NCBI RefSeq assembly: GCF_012273895.1
Contig: NW_024045141.1
Span: forward strand, 606,400 to 670,399
Length of the DNA stretch: 64,000 nucleotides
Origin: Zerene cesonia
Lineage: Eukaryota; Arthropoda; Insecta; Lepidoptera; Pieridae
Reading direction: 5' to 3'
This document shows positions 50,201 to 54,200 of this stretch, in pieces. Position 1 is the stretch's first letter. Each line of letters starts with the position of its first letter. Under the pieces are notes generated by a model. The model was not told the DNA's origin, did not search any database, and saw only the letters and a list, made by a program, of their open reading frames with translations. A program made the position numbers and the translations under genes.

Positions 50201-51140
50201 NNNNNNNNNNNNNNNNNNNNNNNNNNNNNNNNNNACACCACACCACTCCGCACACCACACGCTCGCACACTCGTACACGCACCACACACAGAGAGAAAAA
50301 AGACACGTACACACACAAAGACACACAAGCAAAGAGATAGTTATACACGCACTGAAGCTCGCACTTGCACAAAGACGTACCAACACAAGGGCAGAGAGAG
50401 AGAGACACACACACACACACACGCGATTTTTATTTGAAATGTTGATTGATGTTTTTTTTATATTTAACAACAACTTAAACACAACTGTAAAAAAATTTAA
50501 ATTGCAATTCTATATGCTGAAAGTAAAAAGTACAAAAGGCAATCTCCCCCAGGCAACCTTGGTAAAGTATAAATACAAGAAGTTAAATAAAACTGACTTT
50601 TAATTTTTAGTTTTATAGCATTGACTTGTTCGCCCCGGCTTCGCCCGTGGTACAAATATAGCCTATGTCACTCGGCAAAGTTGTAGCTTTCTAATGGTGA
50701 AAGAATTTTTAAAATCGGTCAAGTACTTTTTGAGTTTATATATTACAAAGAAAAATACAAATTCTTCCTCTTTATAATATTGGTATAGTTGTGAAAGTTG
50801 TTTGTTTTTATGTTCGTCCGTCAATCACGCTGAAACTACTGAACGGATTTTGATGAAATTTGGTATACAGACGGTATAAGCTGACTAGGGTGATAGGACA
50901 TTTTTTGTCCCGATTAAATGCTCTCTTGGGATAAAACAGGAATCAAGACACCCGGGCGGAGCCGGGACCAGCGTCTAGTAAATAAAAAAAAATAGATTTC
51001 TTATTTTGTTATTTTTTATATATTATTTGTTTAAATTGACATGTTTTTTTTTTCGAATTTTTCAGCCGGCGGACAATCACAGCAGCGACAGTGATGGAGA
51101 TATCGACCTCGGTGATATCATAGAGTTTGAACTGGACTAG
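11495..51140 (+). CDS. DCAF1: DCAF1 / VprBP / Mahjong, CUL4-DDB1 substrate receptor (gene span)
   Basis: DCAF1 recruits substrates to the CUL4-DDB1-ROC1 ubiquitin ligase. In Drosophila (Mahjong) it binds Lgl and affects cell competition. The visible exons give about 1,328 codons, counting the duplicated block once; the human protein is 1,507 residues. The order follows the family: N-terminal helical repeats (RIAEIIEAETENF, DPDPFDERHPSRTDPEC); the armadillo-like region (NSSWVEMETYVIG, RYLTPMGEYQE, FLEVPRPSVAATGVSICLYY, RQIISKLPLF); a proline-rich linker (SIITEYLYNQHALCKNPVVT); WD40 blades (EFSKVSDDRIIGTKGE, LWDVNTGKEIHKFD, VWDLRTFHLLRTVPALD); and an acidic tail ending DGDIDLGDIIEFELD. The exons expected to encode the LisH motif lie in the gap after 37286, and another internal exon in the gap after 31832. 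Exon phases agree across every ungapped junction. The ATG at 11495 starts MDSGPAQEVTELLRQWEEQH. AATAAA follows at 51199. Confidence 0.96.
12805..12885 (+). repeat. SINE flank without its tRNA-like core
   Basis: GAGAAATT, then TTTTTTCTATTCTTTCAAAA and AGCATTACAATGCTATAAAA occur together without the tRNA-like segment seen in other copies. The nearby word TTGAACCAGAT repeats at 12789 and 12880. Confidence 0.5.
13523..13673 (+). CDS. DCAF1: DCAF1 exon 2
   Basis: Acceptor AAATTTCAG, donor GTATGT. Encodes RIAEIIEAETENFMKKDPDP, FDERHPSRTDPECALGHALK and VMFKKDNFMTK. The DPDPFDERHP.R.DPEC stretch is highly diagnostic of DCAF1. Phase 2 in, 0 out. Confidence 0.96.
13862..13985 (-). mobile_element. tRNA-headed SINE, core antisense
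   Basis: GATCATGTGCAGGAATCGAA to CTCTCGGCCACTCGTGATT, followed by the TTTCAGTTTTATGTG-type flank. Confidence 0.6.
14703..14840 (+). CDS. DCAF1: DCAF1 exon 3
   Basis: Acceptor CATTACAG, donor GTAATT. 46 codons: LVNDYVRDTYYSRQNITGRD then VHKLNVAACRLTLGLMPGLE and MSVVFQ. N.AACRL.L..MPGLE..VVFQ is conserved in the family. Phase 0 both sides. Confidence 0.95.
14945..15201 (+). mobile_element. Helitron-like element
   Basis: Preceded by a TCCTACT-rich run. Contains AATGCGAAAGTTTGTAAGG and ends GGGGCGCAGCTAGT. Confidence 0.6.
15294..15492 (+). mobile_element. tRNA-headed SINE with LINE-type 3' end and (GAT)n tail
   Basis: The head GTGGTGGCTCAGTGGTGAGG resembles a pol III A box. It is followed by CCAACCCGCACTTGGCCAGC, GGAGGCCTGTGTC and a terminal GATGATGATGATGAT. 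Headless copies lie at 47815 and 60330 (plus) and at 43150 and 56080 (minus). Confidence 0.65.
15575..15699 (+). CDS. DCAF1: DCAF1 exon 4
   Basis: Acceptor TTTCACAG, donor GTAATT. Encodes DNEALIHRLVNWATNSPEPL, QCYATGLLAAAMEVQEIATN and FR. L..Y.TGLL..AME.Q.IA.N.R matches the family. Phase 0 in, 2 out. Confidence 0.95.
15728..15885 (-). mobile_element. tRNA-headed SINE, core antisense and partly deleted
   Basis: Flanks TTTTGAAAGAATAGAAAA and TTTTCTATTCTTTCAAAA enclose an antisense B-box half. The usual tail AGCATTTCAATGCTATAAAA follows. Confidence 0.65.
15985..16160 (-). mobile_element. Second tRNA-like SINE family
   Basis: GAAGTCCCGTGTCCCCTATT through an antisense tRNA-like part (GTGAATCGAACGCAGG, CTCACGCGTTTACCACTGTA). 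A fuller copy is at 43751. Confidence 0.6.
16434..16629 (+). mobile_element. Fold-back retroposon-like element, copy 2
   Basis: Begins GAAATTAAAAACTTTTTAAC with diverged palindromic arms (left arm damaged after GCGATTTA). Ends with the tail CTAAATGTATAACATTAGCG and CATAAGAAAATACA. A perfect 13-base direct repeat, ATATTTGAATTCA, flanks it at 16421-16433 and 16630-16642. Confidence 0.8.
16684..16759 (+). CDS. DCAF1: DCAF1 exon 5
   Basis: Acceptor CATTCCAG, donor GTAATT. Encodes RDLNAMLVPLMLKRLHELRN KTQDEK. Phase 2 in, 0 out. Confidence 0.93.
16772..16956 (+). repeat. Helitron-like element, second subfamily
   Basis: TTAATATATAAAGTTCTCGT to GCCGGGTGCAGCTAGT. It starts 13 bases after the exon 5 donor. 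Confidence 0.5.
17690..17824 (+). repeat. LINE 3' tail
   Basis: ACCAGGTTGCCTGGCAGAGA through GCCGCCTTTTGTACAAAAT and TTGTACAATAAAG to (TAAA)n. Nearly the same sequence is inserted in only one copy of the duplicated block (28537-28675). Confidence 0.65.
18088..18190 (+). CDS. DCAF1: DCAF1 exon 6
   Basis: Acceptor TTTTTTCAG, donor GTTGGT. Encodes PNHVTPPNQTRHFARFDKRR NHDHKSNGPVTDKT, a polar and basic linker. Phase 0 in, 1 out. Confidence 0.87.
18449..18645 (+). mobile_element. tRNA-headed SINE, core sense
   Basis: The tRNA-like core carries GTGGCCGAGTGGCTAGG (A box) and GGGTTCGAATCCCGCC (B box) with pairing ends GATCACG and CGTGATC. It lies between GAGAAATTTTGAAAGAATAG and CTTTCAAAATTTCTC, then the AGCATTTCAATGCT tail. 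Confidence 0.7.
18691..18810 (+). CDS. DCAF1: DCAF1 exon 7
   Basis: Acceptor CAATTCCAG, donor GTGAGT. Encodes DHANDEGGGGDMEVDGGGTP and PTPVKEGAILEPGTPIKSYN, a flexible Gly/Asp/Pro linker. Phase 1 in, 1 out. Confidence 0.88.
18872..19032 (+). repeat. Helitron-like element, another subfamily
   Basis: TATATATAAATCTCGTGTC to CGGGGCGTCCAGCTAGT. Confidence 0.45.
19070..19285 (-). mobile_element. Helitron-like element
   Basis: ACTAGCTGCGCCCCGCGGTT to TTATTATATTAGTAGGA, with an (AC)n run inside. Confidence 0.6.
19659..19877 (+). mobile_element. Rearranged fold-back element, copy 3
   Basis: It is flanked by the 14-base direct repeat AACAAATAGGAAAG (19659-19672, 19864-19877). The left arm (to CCCGACGTTTCGAACAC) and the tail are present. 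The right arm is replaced by an inverted copy of the DNA just upstream (GTGGGGAGAGATATTGAGA and its reverse complement; GTGTAGAAATGTGTAG likewise). Confidence 0.65.
19954..20049 (+). CDS. DCAF1: DCAF1 exon 8
   Basis: Acceptor CCCAACAG, donor GTGAGC. Encodes NVVWSPPGAACRPQVHETSS then NSSWVEMETYVIG. The S.W.EM..YVIG block is diagnostic. Phase 1 in, 1 out. Confidence 0.93.
20062..20330. repeat. Minisatellite of about 45 bases
   Basis: About six copies of a unit with GTCCCCTAGTGGGGTATGGG, then GCATACTGAGTGAGTGAAG. The unit resembles the 5' part of the SINE family at 15985 and 43751, so it was probably expanded from such an insertion. It begins 12 bases past the exon 8 donor. Confidence 0.8.
20985..21228. 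repeat. LINE tail with inverted ends
   Basis: TTCAATTCAATTTATTTCAT near 20991 and its reverse complement near 21205 form inverted repeats of about 40 bases around GTTTCCCTAGCTAGATTGCA. Confidence 0.5.
21302..21387 (+). CDS. DCAF1: DCAF1 exon 9
   Basis: Acceptor TTTTAACAG, donor GTGAGC. Encodes GNIQIHPPTDATKQMLILRY LTPMGEYQE. RYLTP.GEYQE is strongly conserved. Phase 1 in, 0 out. Confidence 0.96.
21540..21797 (+). mobile_element. Helitron-like element
   Basis: Preceded by a TCCTACTA-rich run. AGTTTGTAAGGATGTG inside; ends GGGGCGCAGCTAGT. Confidence 0.6.
21808..22099 (+). mobile_element. Repeat ending in an ACCGAGC hairpin
   Basis: AAACGAGCAATTCTTG to ACCGAGCAAAGCTCGGTC then ATCCAGGTACT. The same unit occurs at 59341-59660. 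The 7-base hairpin near the 3' end resembles Helitron ends. It stops 28 bases before the exon 10 acceptor boundary. Confidence 0.6.
22128..22295 (+). CDS. DCAF1: DCAF1 exon 10
   Basis: Acceptor GCACCGGCAG, donor GTGCGC. 56 codons: FLSHVFEKDALGLILGYLNV, RESRDSRLAFEALKYLAALL and CHKKFSIDFINMGGLQ. FEALK.LA.LL.H.KF and GG.Q match the family. Phase 0 both sides. Confidence 0.94.
22435..22765 (+). repeat. Interspersed repeat (GCGAGCTGGCCC family)
   Basis: GTCGGCAATGGAGCTGG to GCCGAAGCGTGCTCGACTCC. The part from 22605 is homologous to 27205 onward and marks the start of the duplicated block. Confidence 0.7.
23049..23113 (+). repeat. (GAT)n/(GAC)n microsatellite before exon 11
   Basis: GATGATGATGATGATGACG-type repeats run to 12 bases before the acceptor. 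Copy B (27901-27977) has a different repeat count. Confidence 0.9.
23126..23259 (+). CDS. DCAF1: DCAF1 exon 11, copy A
   Basis: Acceptor GTGTTTCAG, donor GTGAGT. Encodes KFLEVPRPSVAATGVSICLY YLAYCEDAMERVCLLPRRTL ADLVR. Close to the human counterpart (PRPS.AATGVS.CLYYL). Phase 0 in, 2 out. An identical protein is encoded at 27990-28123. Confidence 0.95.
23345..23483 (+). repeat. 10-base VNTR
   Basis: About 13-14 units of AAGTATCCCA in intron 11. Copy B at 28214-28250 has about three. The KYPKYPKYP reading is incidental. Confidence 0.92.
24165..24276 (+). CDS. DCAF1: DCAF1 exon 12, copy A
   Basis: Acceptor TTCATTACAG, donor GTTAGT. Encodes YALWLLECSHDSGRCHATMF FGLSFQFRVILEEFDNQ. WL.ECSH.SG.CHATMFF is diagnostic. 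Phase 2 in, 0 out. Confidence 0.95.
24855..24991 (+). CDS. DCAF1: DCAF1 exon 13, copy A
   Basis: Acceptor AAAATACAG, donor GTTTGC. Encodes DGLRKLYNVISTLPILGSDD EELRVSDDETCAARQIVRHV CVALR. Phase 0 in, 2 out. Confidence 0.95.
25722..25806 (+). CDS. DCAF1: DCAF1 exon 14, copy A
   Basis: Acceptor TGTTGCTGCAG, donor GTGAGT. Encodes RYFEAHLRMRAAHVARQQGD TVPEPPPYK. Differs from copy B by a synonymous CGA/CGG. Phase 2 in, 0 out. Confidence 0.95.
26205..27204. other. Assembly gap of exactly 1000 N
   Basis: It separates the two copies of the exon 11-14 block. The left flank is the right end of the block and the right flank is its left end, as expected for two overlapping contig ends placed head to tail. 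Confidence 1.
27283..27530. mobile_element. Insertion specific to copy B
   Basis: (GAAA)n followed by CAAATAATGTTTATTTAACA and GCTACGCGTAATGCGCAGCG. Absent at the matching point in copy A (after 22681). A related sequence is near 14055-14200. Confidence 0.65.
27990..28123 (+). CDS. DCAF1: DCAF1 exon 11, copy B
   Basis: Same 44 codons plus phase 2 end as 23126-23259, same splice sites. Probably the second allele of one exon. Confidence 0.9.
28537..28675 (+). mobile_element. LINE tail insertion specific to copy B
   Basis: ACCAGGTTGCCTGGCAGAGA to ATAAATAAATAAA. Copy A lacks it between its matching intron sequences near 23700-23750. Nearly the same as 17690-17824. Confidence 0.75.
29130..29241 (+). 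CDS. DCAF1: DCAF1 exon 12, copy B
   Basis: Same protein and splice sites as 24165-24276; the upstream (GAT)n run differs. Confidence 0.9.
29813..29949 (+). CDS. DCAF1: DCAF1 exon 13, copy B
   Basis: Same protein as 24855-24991; acceptor AAAATGCAG here against AAAATACAG in copy A. Confidence 0.9.
30642..30726 (+). CDS. DCAF1: DCAF1 exon 14, copy B
   Basis: Same protein as 25722-25806. It leads directly to exon 15 at 31170 in phase 0. Confidence 0.9.
31170..31330 (+). CDS. DCAF1: DCAF1 exon 15
   Basis: Acceptor CACACCCAG, donor GTGAGG. Encodes ASKSTPEEIQEQIELVQHAA CARWPPADELLALGGVTLLL QVVGYAYDWNFNGR. The W.PA.E.L.L..V.LLLQ.....W pattern matches the family. GC-rich. Phase 0 in, 2 out. Confidence 0.94.
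31833..32832. other. Assembly gap of exactly 1000 N, probably hiding DCAF1 exon(s)
   Basis: Exon 15 ends in phase 2 and the next visible exon starts in phase 1. The family segment beginning TVRFALDVLAILTVVP is absent, so coding sequence is missing. The right flank is a (CACCTA)n repeat. Confidence 0.9.
32833..33015. repeat. (CACCTA)n-type tandem repeat at gap edge
   Basis: Degenerate hexamers CCTACACCTACACTTACACC adjoin the gap and probably caused it. Confidence 0.9.
33374..33460. repeat. (AC)n microsatellite
   Basis: An almost pure AC dinucleotide run of about 85 bases, 90 bases before exon 17. Confidence 0.97.
33551..33642 (+). CDS. DCAF1: DCAF1 exon 17
   Basis: Acceptor ATAACAG, donor GTGAGT. 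After a split codon it encodes AADGDIVVEPEVQKAALNVL VNCVCAPLHR. E.QK.AL....NCVC.P..R matches the family. Phase 1 in, 0 out. Confidence 0.93.
33740..33965 (+). repeat. Interspersed repeat (GCGAGCTGGCCC family)
   Basis: TTGGATGAATTGCCGACTTT to GCCGAAGCGTGATTGACTC. Confidence 0.6.
33970..34170 (-). mobile_element. Helitron-like element
   Basis: ACTAGCTGCGCCCCGCGGTT to TTATAATATTAGCAG. Confidence 0.6.
34353..34475 (+). CDS. DCAF1: DCAF1 exon 18
   Basis: Acceptor CATTTTTCAG, donor GTGAGA. Encodes SGVSTARFSLTGSTKKKAAV KSYEDVIQKIWESVRTNNGI M. The end (W..V..NNGI) matches the family before the LLSLL segment. Phase 0 both sides. Confidence 0.94.
35411..35564 (+). CDS. DCAF1: DCAF1 exon 19
   Basis: Acceptor AATTTCCAG. 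Encodes VLLSLMMVKSPITDADRIRG LACRALAGLARCPTVRQIIS KLPLFTTSQIQ and one base. PITDAD.IR.LAC.AL.GL and TVRQIISKLPLF are near-invariant. The donor at 35565 (GTGAGT) is the first of a tandem series. Phase 0 in, 1 out. Confidence 0.95.
35550..35952 (+). repeat. 31-base minisatellite built from an exon end plus splice donor
   Basis: About 13 copies of a unit with CCTCGCAGATACAGGGTGAG then TGTGTGCGCCA. The first includes the real end of exon 19 (TCGCAGATACAGG, then GTGAGT). Early copies are near-identical; later ones show changes such as GTGAAT and CTGAGT. Confidence 0.93.
36193..36338 (+). CDS. DCAF1: DCAF1 exon 20
   Basis: Acceptor CGTCTTTCAG, donor GTGAGC. Encodes VLMRDPILQEKRQEHVMFQK YALELLERVSGKSKHKGAEF ETSLANIHR. 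LM..P.LQ.KR..HV.F.KYA.EL.ERVSGK matches the family. Phase 1 in, 0 out. Confidence 0.95.
36385..36712 (-). repeat. Interspersed repeat (GCGAGCTGGCCC family)
   Basis: GTCGAGCACGCTTCGGCACG to CTCTATTGCCGACTATGAC, reverse orientation. Confidence 0.65.
37262..37286 (+). CDS. DCAF1: DCAF1 exon 21 (start only, runs into gap)
   Basis: After TCGTTGCAG the frame reads ANVVAQTR, the counterpart of the family's ADVVAQSR just upstream of the LisH motif. The rest is in the gap. Confidence 0.85.
37287..38286. other. Assembly gap of exactly 1000 N, probably hiding the LisH exon(s)
   Basis: Sequence stops after VVAQTR and resumes in an intron before the Ser-rich exon 22. In the family the LisH dimerisation motif follows here. 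Confidence 0.9.
38911..39026 (+). CDS. DCAF1: DCAF1 exon 22
   Basis: Acceptor CTATTCCAG, donor GTGAAT. Encodes PRLSVSRTSSSASILRESMD LNHSTHEESSPIPPVIKLR, a Ser/Pro-rich disordered linker. Phase 0 in, 2 out. Confidence 0.88.
39110..39315 (-). mobile_element. Helitron-like element, 3' truncated
   Basis: CGGTTTCACCCGCGTAAGTC to TTATAATATTAGTAGGA. Confidence 0.55.
39428..39631 (+). CDS. DCAF1: DCAF1 exon 23
   Basis: Acceptor TTGCTGCAG, donor GTGAGA. Encodes RKVQNPTHTPTSTPSAEKRS and a linker, then SIITEYLYNQHALCKNPVVT CPQFNLF. L.SIITEYL..QHA.CKNPV.TCP.F.LF is highly diagnostic. Phase 2 in, 2 out. Confidence 0.95.
39799..40003 (+). CDS. DCAF1: DCAF1 exon 24, very GC-rich
   Basis: Acceptor GTGTGTGCAG, donor GTGAGT. 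Begins EPHACPSP and runs through an Ala/Arg/His-rich stretch to LRLQDDDAYFTHTMFH. The start aligns with the family's PH.CPEP and the end with the entry to the first WD40 strand (F...F). GC content is extreme for this locus, and other frames are also open, so the reading rests on phase (2 in, 0 out) and both ends. Confidence 0.85.
40010..40125. repeat. (GCACAC)n-type microsatellite
   Basis: Degenerate GCACAC/GCACGC repeats begin directly after the exon 24 donor. Confidence 0.9.
40595..40905 (+). repeat. Interspersed repeat (GCGAGCTGGCCC family), near full length
   Basis: GGTGGGCCGCCTGATAGTAA to GCCGGAGCGTGCTCGACTAC. It includes an inverted pair GAGGCGTAAGGTC / GACCTTACGCCTC. Confidence 0.7.
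40955..41130 (+). mobile_element. tRNA-headed SINE, core sense
   Basis: GGTGGCCGAGAGGCTAAGCG and GGGTTCGAATCCCGCC, with the AGCATTTCAATGCTATAAAG tail ending 17 bases before exon 25. Confidence 0.7.
41147..41266 (+). CDS. DCAF1: DCAF1 exon 25 (WD40)
   Basis: Acceptor CTTTTTTCAG, donor GTGAGG. Encodes PTQQQLLAATSSGDIRVFNL FSGVEENSYQVHESYIYHMQ. The T.SG.I...N.FSG.EE.SY..H.S.I pattern is a family WD40 repeat. Phase 0 both sides. Confidence 0.95.
41725..41930 (+). mobile_element. Helitron-like element, third subfamily
   Basis: TAACATTATAAATATGAAAG to GAGCCGGGACGAGTGTCTAG. Similar copies at 50755 and 62935 (truncated). Confidence 0.55.
41951..42042 (+). CDS. DCAF1: DCAF1 exon 26 (WD40)
   Basis: Acceptor ATGTTCCAG, donor GTACGT. 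Encodes ASRDGLLLLASSSTTWRTLS ALWNMKEFEQ. SRDG.LLL.S....W...S.LW.M matches the family. Phase 0 in, 2 out. Confidence 0.94.
42062..42191 (+). repeat. Tandem duplication after the exon 26 donor
   Basis: Two units of about 68 bases: an AGAGAGAGA-rich run, then GGATCGTTCGTACAGCTAAA and CACG. Confidence 0.85.
42670..42866 (+). CDS. DCAF1: DCAF1 exon 27 (WD40)
   Basis: Acceptor CGGTTCAG, donor GTTTGG. Encodes LFQLDNEEYVEFSKVSDDRI IGTKGETATVFDTRTGRELL TLSPSISNQYAKNRATFNPT DELVLS and one base. YVEFSK.S.DR.IGTKG and ATFNPTD.LVL are diagnostic. Phase 2 in, 1 out. Confidence 0.96.
42883..42968. repeat. (CAT)n microsatellite after the exon 27 donor
   Basis: CATCATCATCATTAGCATC-type repeats. Confidence 0.9.
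43372..43572 (+). mobile_element. Helitron-like element
   Basis: TCCTACTAATATTATAAATG to ACGCGGGGCGCAGCTAGTAG. Confidence 0.6.
43751..43955 (-). mobile_element. Second tRNA-like SINE family, fuller copy
   Basis: GAAGTCCCGTGTCCCCTATT to an antisense tRNA-like region: B box GGGAATCGAACCCAGG and A box part CTCACGCATTAACCACTGTA. Not a functional tRNA. Confidence 0.65.
44062..44159 (+). CDS. DCAF1: DCAF1 exon 28 (WD40, first WDxR position)
   Basis: Acceptor ATCATTTCAG, donor GTAACG. Encodes DGVLWDVNTGKEIHKFDKLN QTHSGVFHPNGLE. The DDB1-contact motif reads WDVN, not WDVR as in human. Phase 1 in, 0 out. Confidence 0.96.
44193..44352 (-). mobile_element. SINE-like retroposon with intact target-site duplication
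   Basis: Poly-T, AACGAGGAGGAAATCTTCC to CGCACCAGGAT. It is flanked by CAATACGTAGTATCC on both sides, which marks a recent insertion 34 bases after the exon 28 donor. Confidence 0.8.
44928..45005 (+). CDS. DCAF1: DCAF1 exon 29 (WD40, second WDxR)
   Basis: Acceptor GTCCACAG, donor GTACGT. Encodes VISNTEVWDLRTFHLLRTVP ALDKSE. The WDLR motif that contacts DDB1 is intact. Phase 0 both sides. Confidence 0.96.
45200..45478 (+). repeat. Interspersed repeat (GCGAGCTGGCCC family)
   Basis: TTTATGTGATAGTTGGCAAT to GCCGCAGCGTACTCGACTCC. Confidence 0.65.
45640..46052 (+). repeat. (ATCA)n tracts with repeated acceptor-like units
   Basis: Three units resembling the exon 30 acceptor region (CACAGGTGATATTTGGTGC near 45663, CACAAGTGATATT near 45780, CGCAGGTGATATTTGGTAC near 45856) alternate with ATCAATCAATCA tracts. 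The series ends at the true acceptor CCCAGGTGATATT. Confidence 0.7.
46085..46205 (+). CDS. DCAF1: DCAF1 exon 30 (WD40)
   Basis: Acceptor CATGACCCAG, donor GTGAGC. Encodes VIFNPACTALYAVCSDQDSE DRSQFDTSFKTLDAYDYSSI and one base. V.FN..GT..Y and F..SF.T..A.DY..I match the family. Phase 0 in, 1 out. Confidence 0.94.
46848..46965 (+). mobile_element. tRNA-headed SINE, core sense, tail truncated
   Basis: GGTGGCCGAGAGGCTGGGCG, GGGTTCGAATTCCGCC and CTCGTGATC. Confidence 0.6.
47471..47628 (+). CDS. DCAF1: DCAF1 exon 31 (WD40 end and start of acidic tail)
   Basis: Acceptor ACACACGCAG, donor GTGAGT. Encodes ATIDVKRNIYSLSVSRYGTQ ISLVENLGDFEQVQESCVKI YDVGRKRDHDDDA. ATIDVKRNI and C..YDVGR.R match the family. 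Phase 1 in, 0 out. Confidence 0.95.
47815..47965 (+). mobile_element. SINE with LINE-type 3' end, headless
   Basis: CGGCATGTCCGAGAATCAAA, CCAACCCGCACTTGGCCAGC to GGGCTGATGATG. Confidence 0.6.
48099..48180 (+). CDS. DCAF1: DCAF1 exon 32 (acidic tail)
   Basis: Acceptor TGCGCGCAG, donor GTGAGT. Encodes EEDDEEELAGGSENDDGSDS GSDNDDD and one base. Acidic low complexity typical of the DCAF1 tail. Phase 0 in, 1 out. Confidence 0.92.
49065..49174 (+). CDS. DCAF1: DCAF1 exon 33 (tail, arginine-rich end)
   Basis: Acceptor AATCCCCCAG, donor GTGAGC. After a split codon it encodes ASSLLRNAVMGLAGGDSSGD SSRDGPARRPARRRRR. Phase 1 in, 0 out, joining in frame to exon 34 with nothing needed from the gap. The basic end is unusual in this tail. 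Confidence 0.75.
49175..50234. other. (ACCAC)n repeat and 1000-N gap
   Basis: CACACCACACCACAC-type repeats lie on both sides of a gap of exactly 1000 N (49235-50234). The gap is therefore probably collapsed microsatellite. Confidence 0.9.
50755..50980 (+). mobile_element. Helitron-like element, third subfamily
   Basis: TTCTTCCTCTTTATAATATT to GAGCCGGGACCAGCGTCTAG. Confidence 0.55.
51066..51140 (+). CDS. DCAF1: DCAF1 last exon
   Basis: Acceptor AATTTTTCAG. Encodes PADNHSSDSDGDIDLGDIIE FELD and TAG. Acidic end with the family-like D.D..DII. Phase 0 in. Confidence 0.95.
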   Translation, partial: PADNHSSDSDGDIDLGDIIEFELD

Positions 51141-51198
51141 ACTAATGAATTTGTTTGTACTATCGCGTCTTTTATTTTTATTTATACGATGTAGTCGC

Positions 51199-51204
51199 AA
51201 TAAA
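51199..51204 (+). terminator. DCAF1: Poly(A) signal AATAAA of DCAF1
   Basis: AATAAA 59 bases after the stop codon, followed by a GT/T-rich stretch (TTCGATTTGTTTTATTTG). Confidence 0.75.
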
Positions 51205-54200
51205 GTTTTATAATGTTTCGATTTGTTTTATTTGATGGAAATGTGAAATGTGTCCTTTCTACTTGTAAATGTGGAAGTTTGTGTTTGAATGTGTTTGACG
51301 CTCTTTTATTTGAAAACTTCTGGACGGATTTTGGAGATACTTGGTTGTGACGTAGCTTATGTATAATAACACTGAAGATATAGTCTAACCTGTGGCTGAA
51401 ACAGTAAACTACTGGAAAATACCAAAGTAGTAGAAGCATAAAAATACCGTGGTAGAAAAGAAGAAAATGGTAGAAAAGTGGAAGAAACCGAAATTCCAAT
51501 AACATGAAAGTACTGCTATTCAAATAGAGACGAGATCCTTTTTGACGGTACTGTGGTACACATTGTTATTGCACTTTTTTGTTATTATTTTTTGAATTTT
51601 GATTGATTCTTCTGCGTATTCATGTTTTGTGTCACATTCTCGTAAAACAAATGTTTTCTTTCTTTCAACGACCTATGTCCATGGACTTAATGCGTTAAAA
51701 CTCCTCTCGAAATATAATAAAATATGCGTTATAGTATGAAACAAAACACAATACTGCTGAAAATATATTGAATTTTCGATTATCATACATCACACCATAA
51801 CATAAAATTATAATCAGCCAACATTTTATATACACATTTCATTAATACTACAATTTTAAACAATTTTAATATAATACGAGAACGCACAGACACAGGAATA
51901 AATACTTACATATAGTTGTTACATCAATAAGTGGATTTGTCAGTTGTACATATTTAATACTTAAAAAAATTTGATACATTAATTTTTCATGTCTTTTTTA
52001 TAATTTAAAACGAGTTATGAGGCGTTGCCTCTAATACACTCACACGAAGTAAATTGCTATATATGTGTGCAATGTTTACACAATTACACGCACACACGCG
52101 TATACATCTTAATGACTGCTTTAAGAATTTTGATCCTATATAAGATATTATATTGAAGTCCAGTGATTCAAGTCAATACATCTGAGAGTAGACCAATAAC
52201 ATATTAATGTCACAAAATTTTCAAACGCTTTTATCCTTATGGATAAAACATAACCACTCGGTCCTTATAATTGGCATAAAGTGGTCTTAATATGGGTATT
52301 TGCTAGTAATATTTGATATTATCCTGAAATAAACTCAACCCATCTGAAAGAGAGATACGAACGTGTCTTTTATAATCTCCAAAAAGGTTCAAATTAATTT
52401 TATTTTTTTCAGAAAAATTATCAAGATGGCTATTTATAGTCTCAAGAGTTATGTCAAAAATCAAGCATTTTTCACTTTTATTTCTACATATCATCAAACA
52501 GTGATGATTAAAGTTTGTTTTGCAACTAGTTTTGATACATCTGGATGTCTGCATAACTTATCTGTCAGTTAATGTAGGAAATAATGTAGGAATCAATTTT
52601 TTTCTAAATTATCTGTGACTTGATTAGCGAATCGTGGAACTGGCCAGGTGCTCATGTTATGTACGCAACATTTAATAATTTCTTAAAATATGTATTATAT
52701 TGTACATTTAATATTAAAAAAAAACTTTTCATTTTTCTAACCAACATACTTTATATTGGTTAGAAAAATAATATACAAACTCTTGAGATATTTAAAGGAA
52801 GTAATTACTATATACATTTTTTAAAAACAGCCTCCGAACAAGATCAGTTCCTCAATAAATATTCTATCATATTTCGAATGATCTAAGAATTTGAACATAA
52901 AAATGTCAAATCGTTTTTTTTTTCACAAAATAAAACGTCTGTTTCAAATGTCACATGAATGTCTAAAAGACCTTTATTCATTATAATGTTTAATTTAAAC
53001 AAAATATTTGTCATACTAATCAACTTAAATAATAAAATTTTGTTATTTTGCGTATTTCTCTGATTAAAGCGTGTTATTTAGATTTTTGAAACTAGATTTA
53101 TTATGCACTGCATATACACTGCAGGTGATCTGTTTTTATATAAAATATTTCATTAATCTTTGGACTATTTAGGACTAATTTTAAAAGTAATAAATGAGCC
53201 TACCATTAAGAAGTTTGAACTATAGTATTAGACAAAAAAATGTATAAGTAATTGTAAAAGAAGTTAAATAGGCTATCAGGCACACTACCAGCAAGAATTG
53301 AATCAGATTTACTGAATAAAATCGTGAAACTGAGCTGGGAGATATCGTGAATATAAAATCTATTCCCGAATCAATACCATAGAGAAGAAAATATGTTGTA
53401 TGTATGTTTATAATGTTTTCACAAAAACAATTATACCGATATCAAAAACGATTTCATCGGTCGGTTGAAAAATACGTATATTGCGGGAAGCATTGATCAG
53501 GTACATTTGGGTCTATTTAATTCGAATATAACTATAATACATTGTGATCAACATTTCTTTATTTTAAACTAGCTCTTGTCCGCGGCTTCGCACGCGTTAA
53601 ATTCATAGTAAACCCCCCCCCCACTTTTTTTCTAATTCATTAAACACAAACCTTCCTCTTGATTCATTCTATCTGTAAAAAAACCATCAAAATCCGTTGC
53701 GTAGTTTTCAGATCTAAGCGTACCGACACACAGACGGTGGAAAGCGACTTTGTTTTATACTATGAAGTGAAGGGATATTGGAGTTTCGTGACGGATGATA
53801 AAAAATGTTCCAGCTCGTACTATGTTTTTTTAAACCTTGTTTATAGGAACATAAATTAATTTTTGAACGTTATCAAAACCTGTAATTTGTTATTATAACT
53901 TTTTTTTTTAGCATTAGTATATAATTCTAACATGGAATAACAACTTATACAGCCTAAAAATAAGTCTAGAATGTTTAAATGTACTACAAGTTGTAAATGA
54001 TAGCACTTGAAATTAAAACTGATGACTTTTATATTATAATCTTATAAGTATACTAGCTGCGCCCCGCGGTTTCACTCGCGTAAGTCCGTATCCCGTAGGA
54101 ATATCGGGATAAAAAATAGATGTTGGCCGATTCTCAGACCTACCCAATATGCTTACCAAATTTCAGAGGAATCGGTCAAGCCGTTTCGGAGGAGTATGGC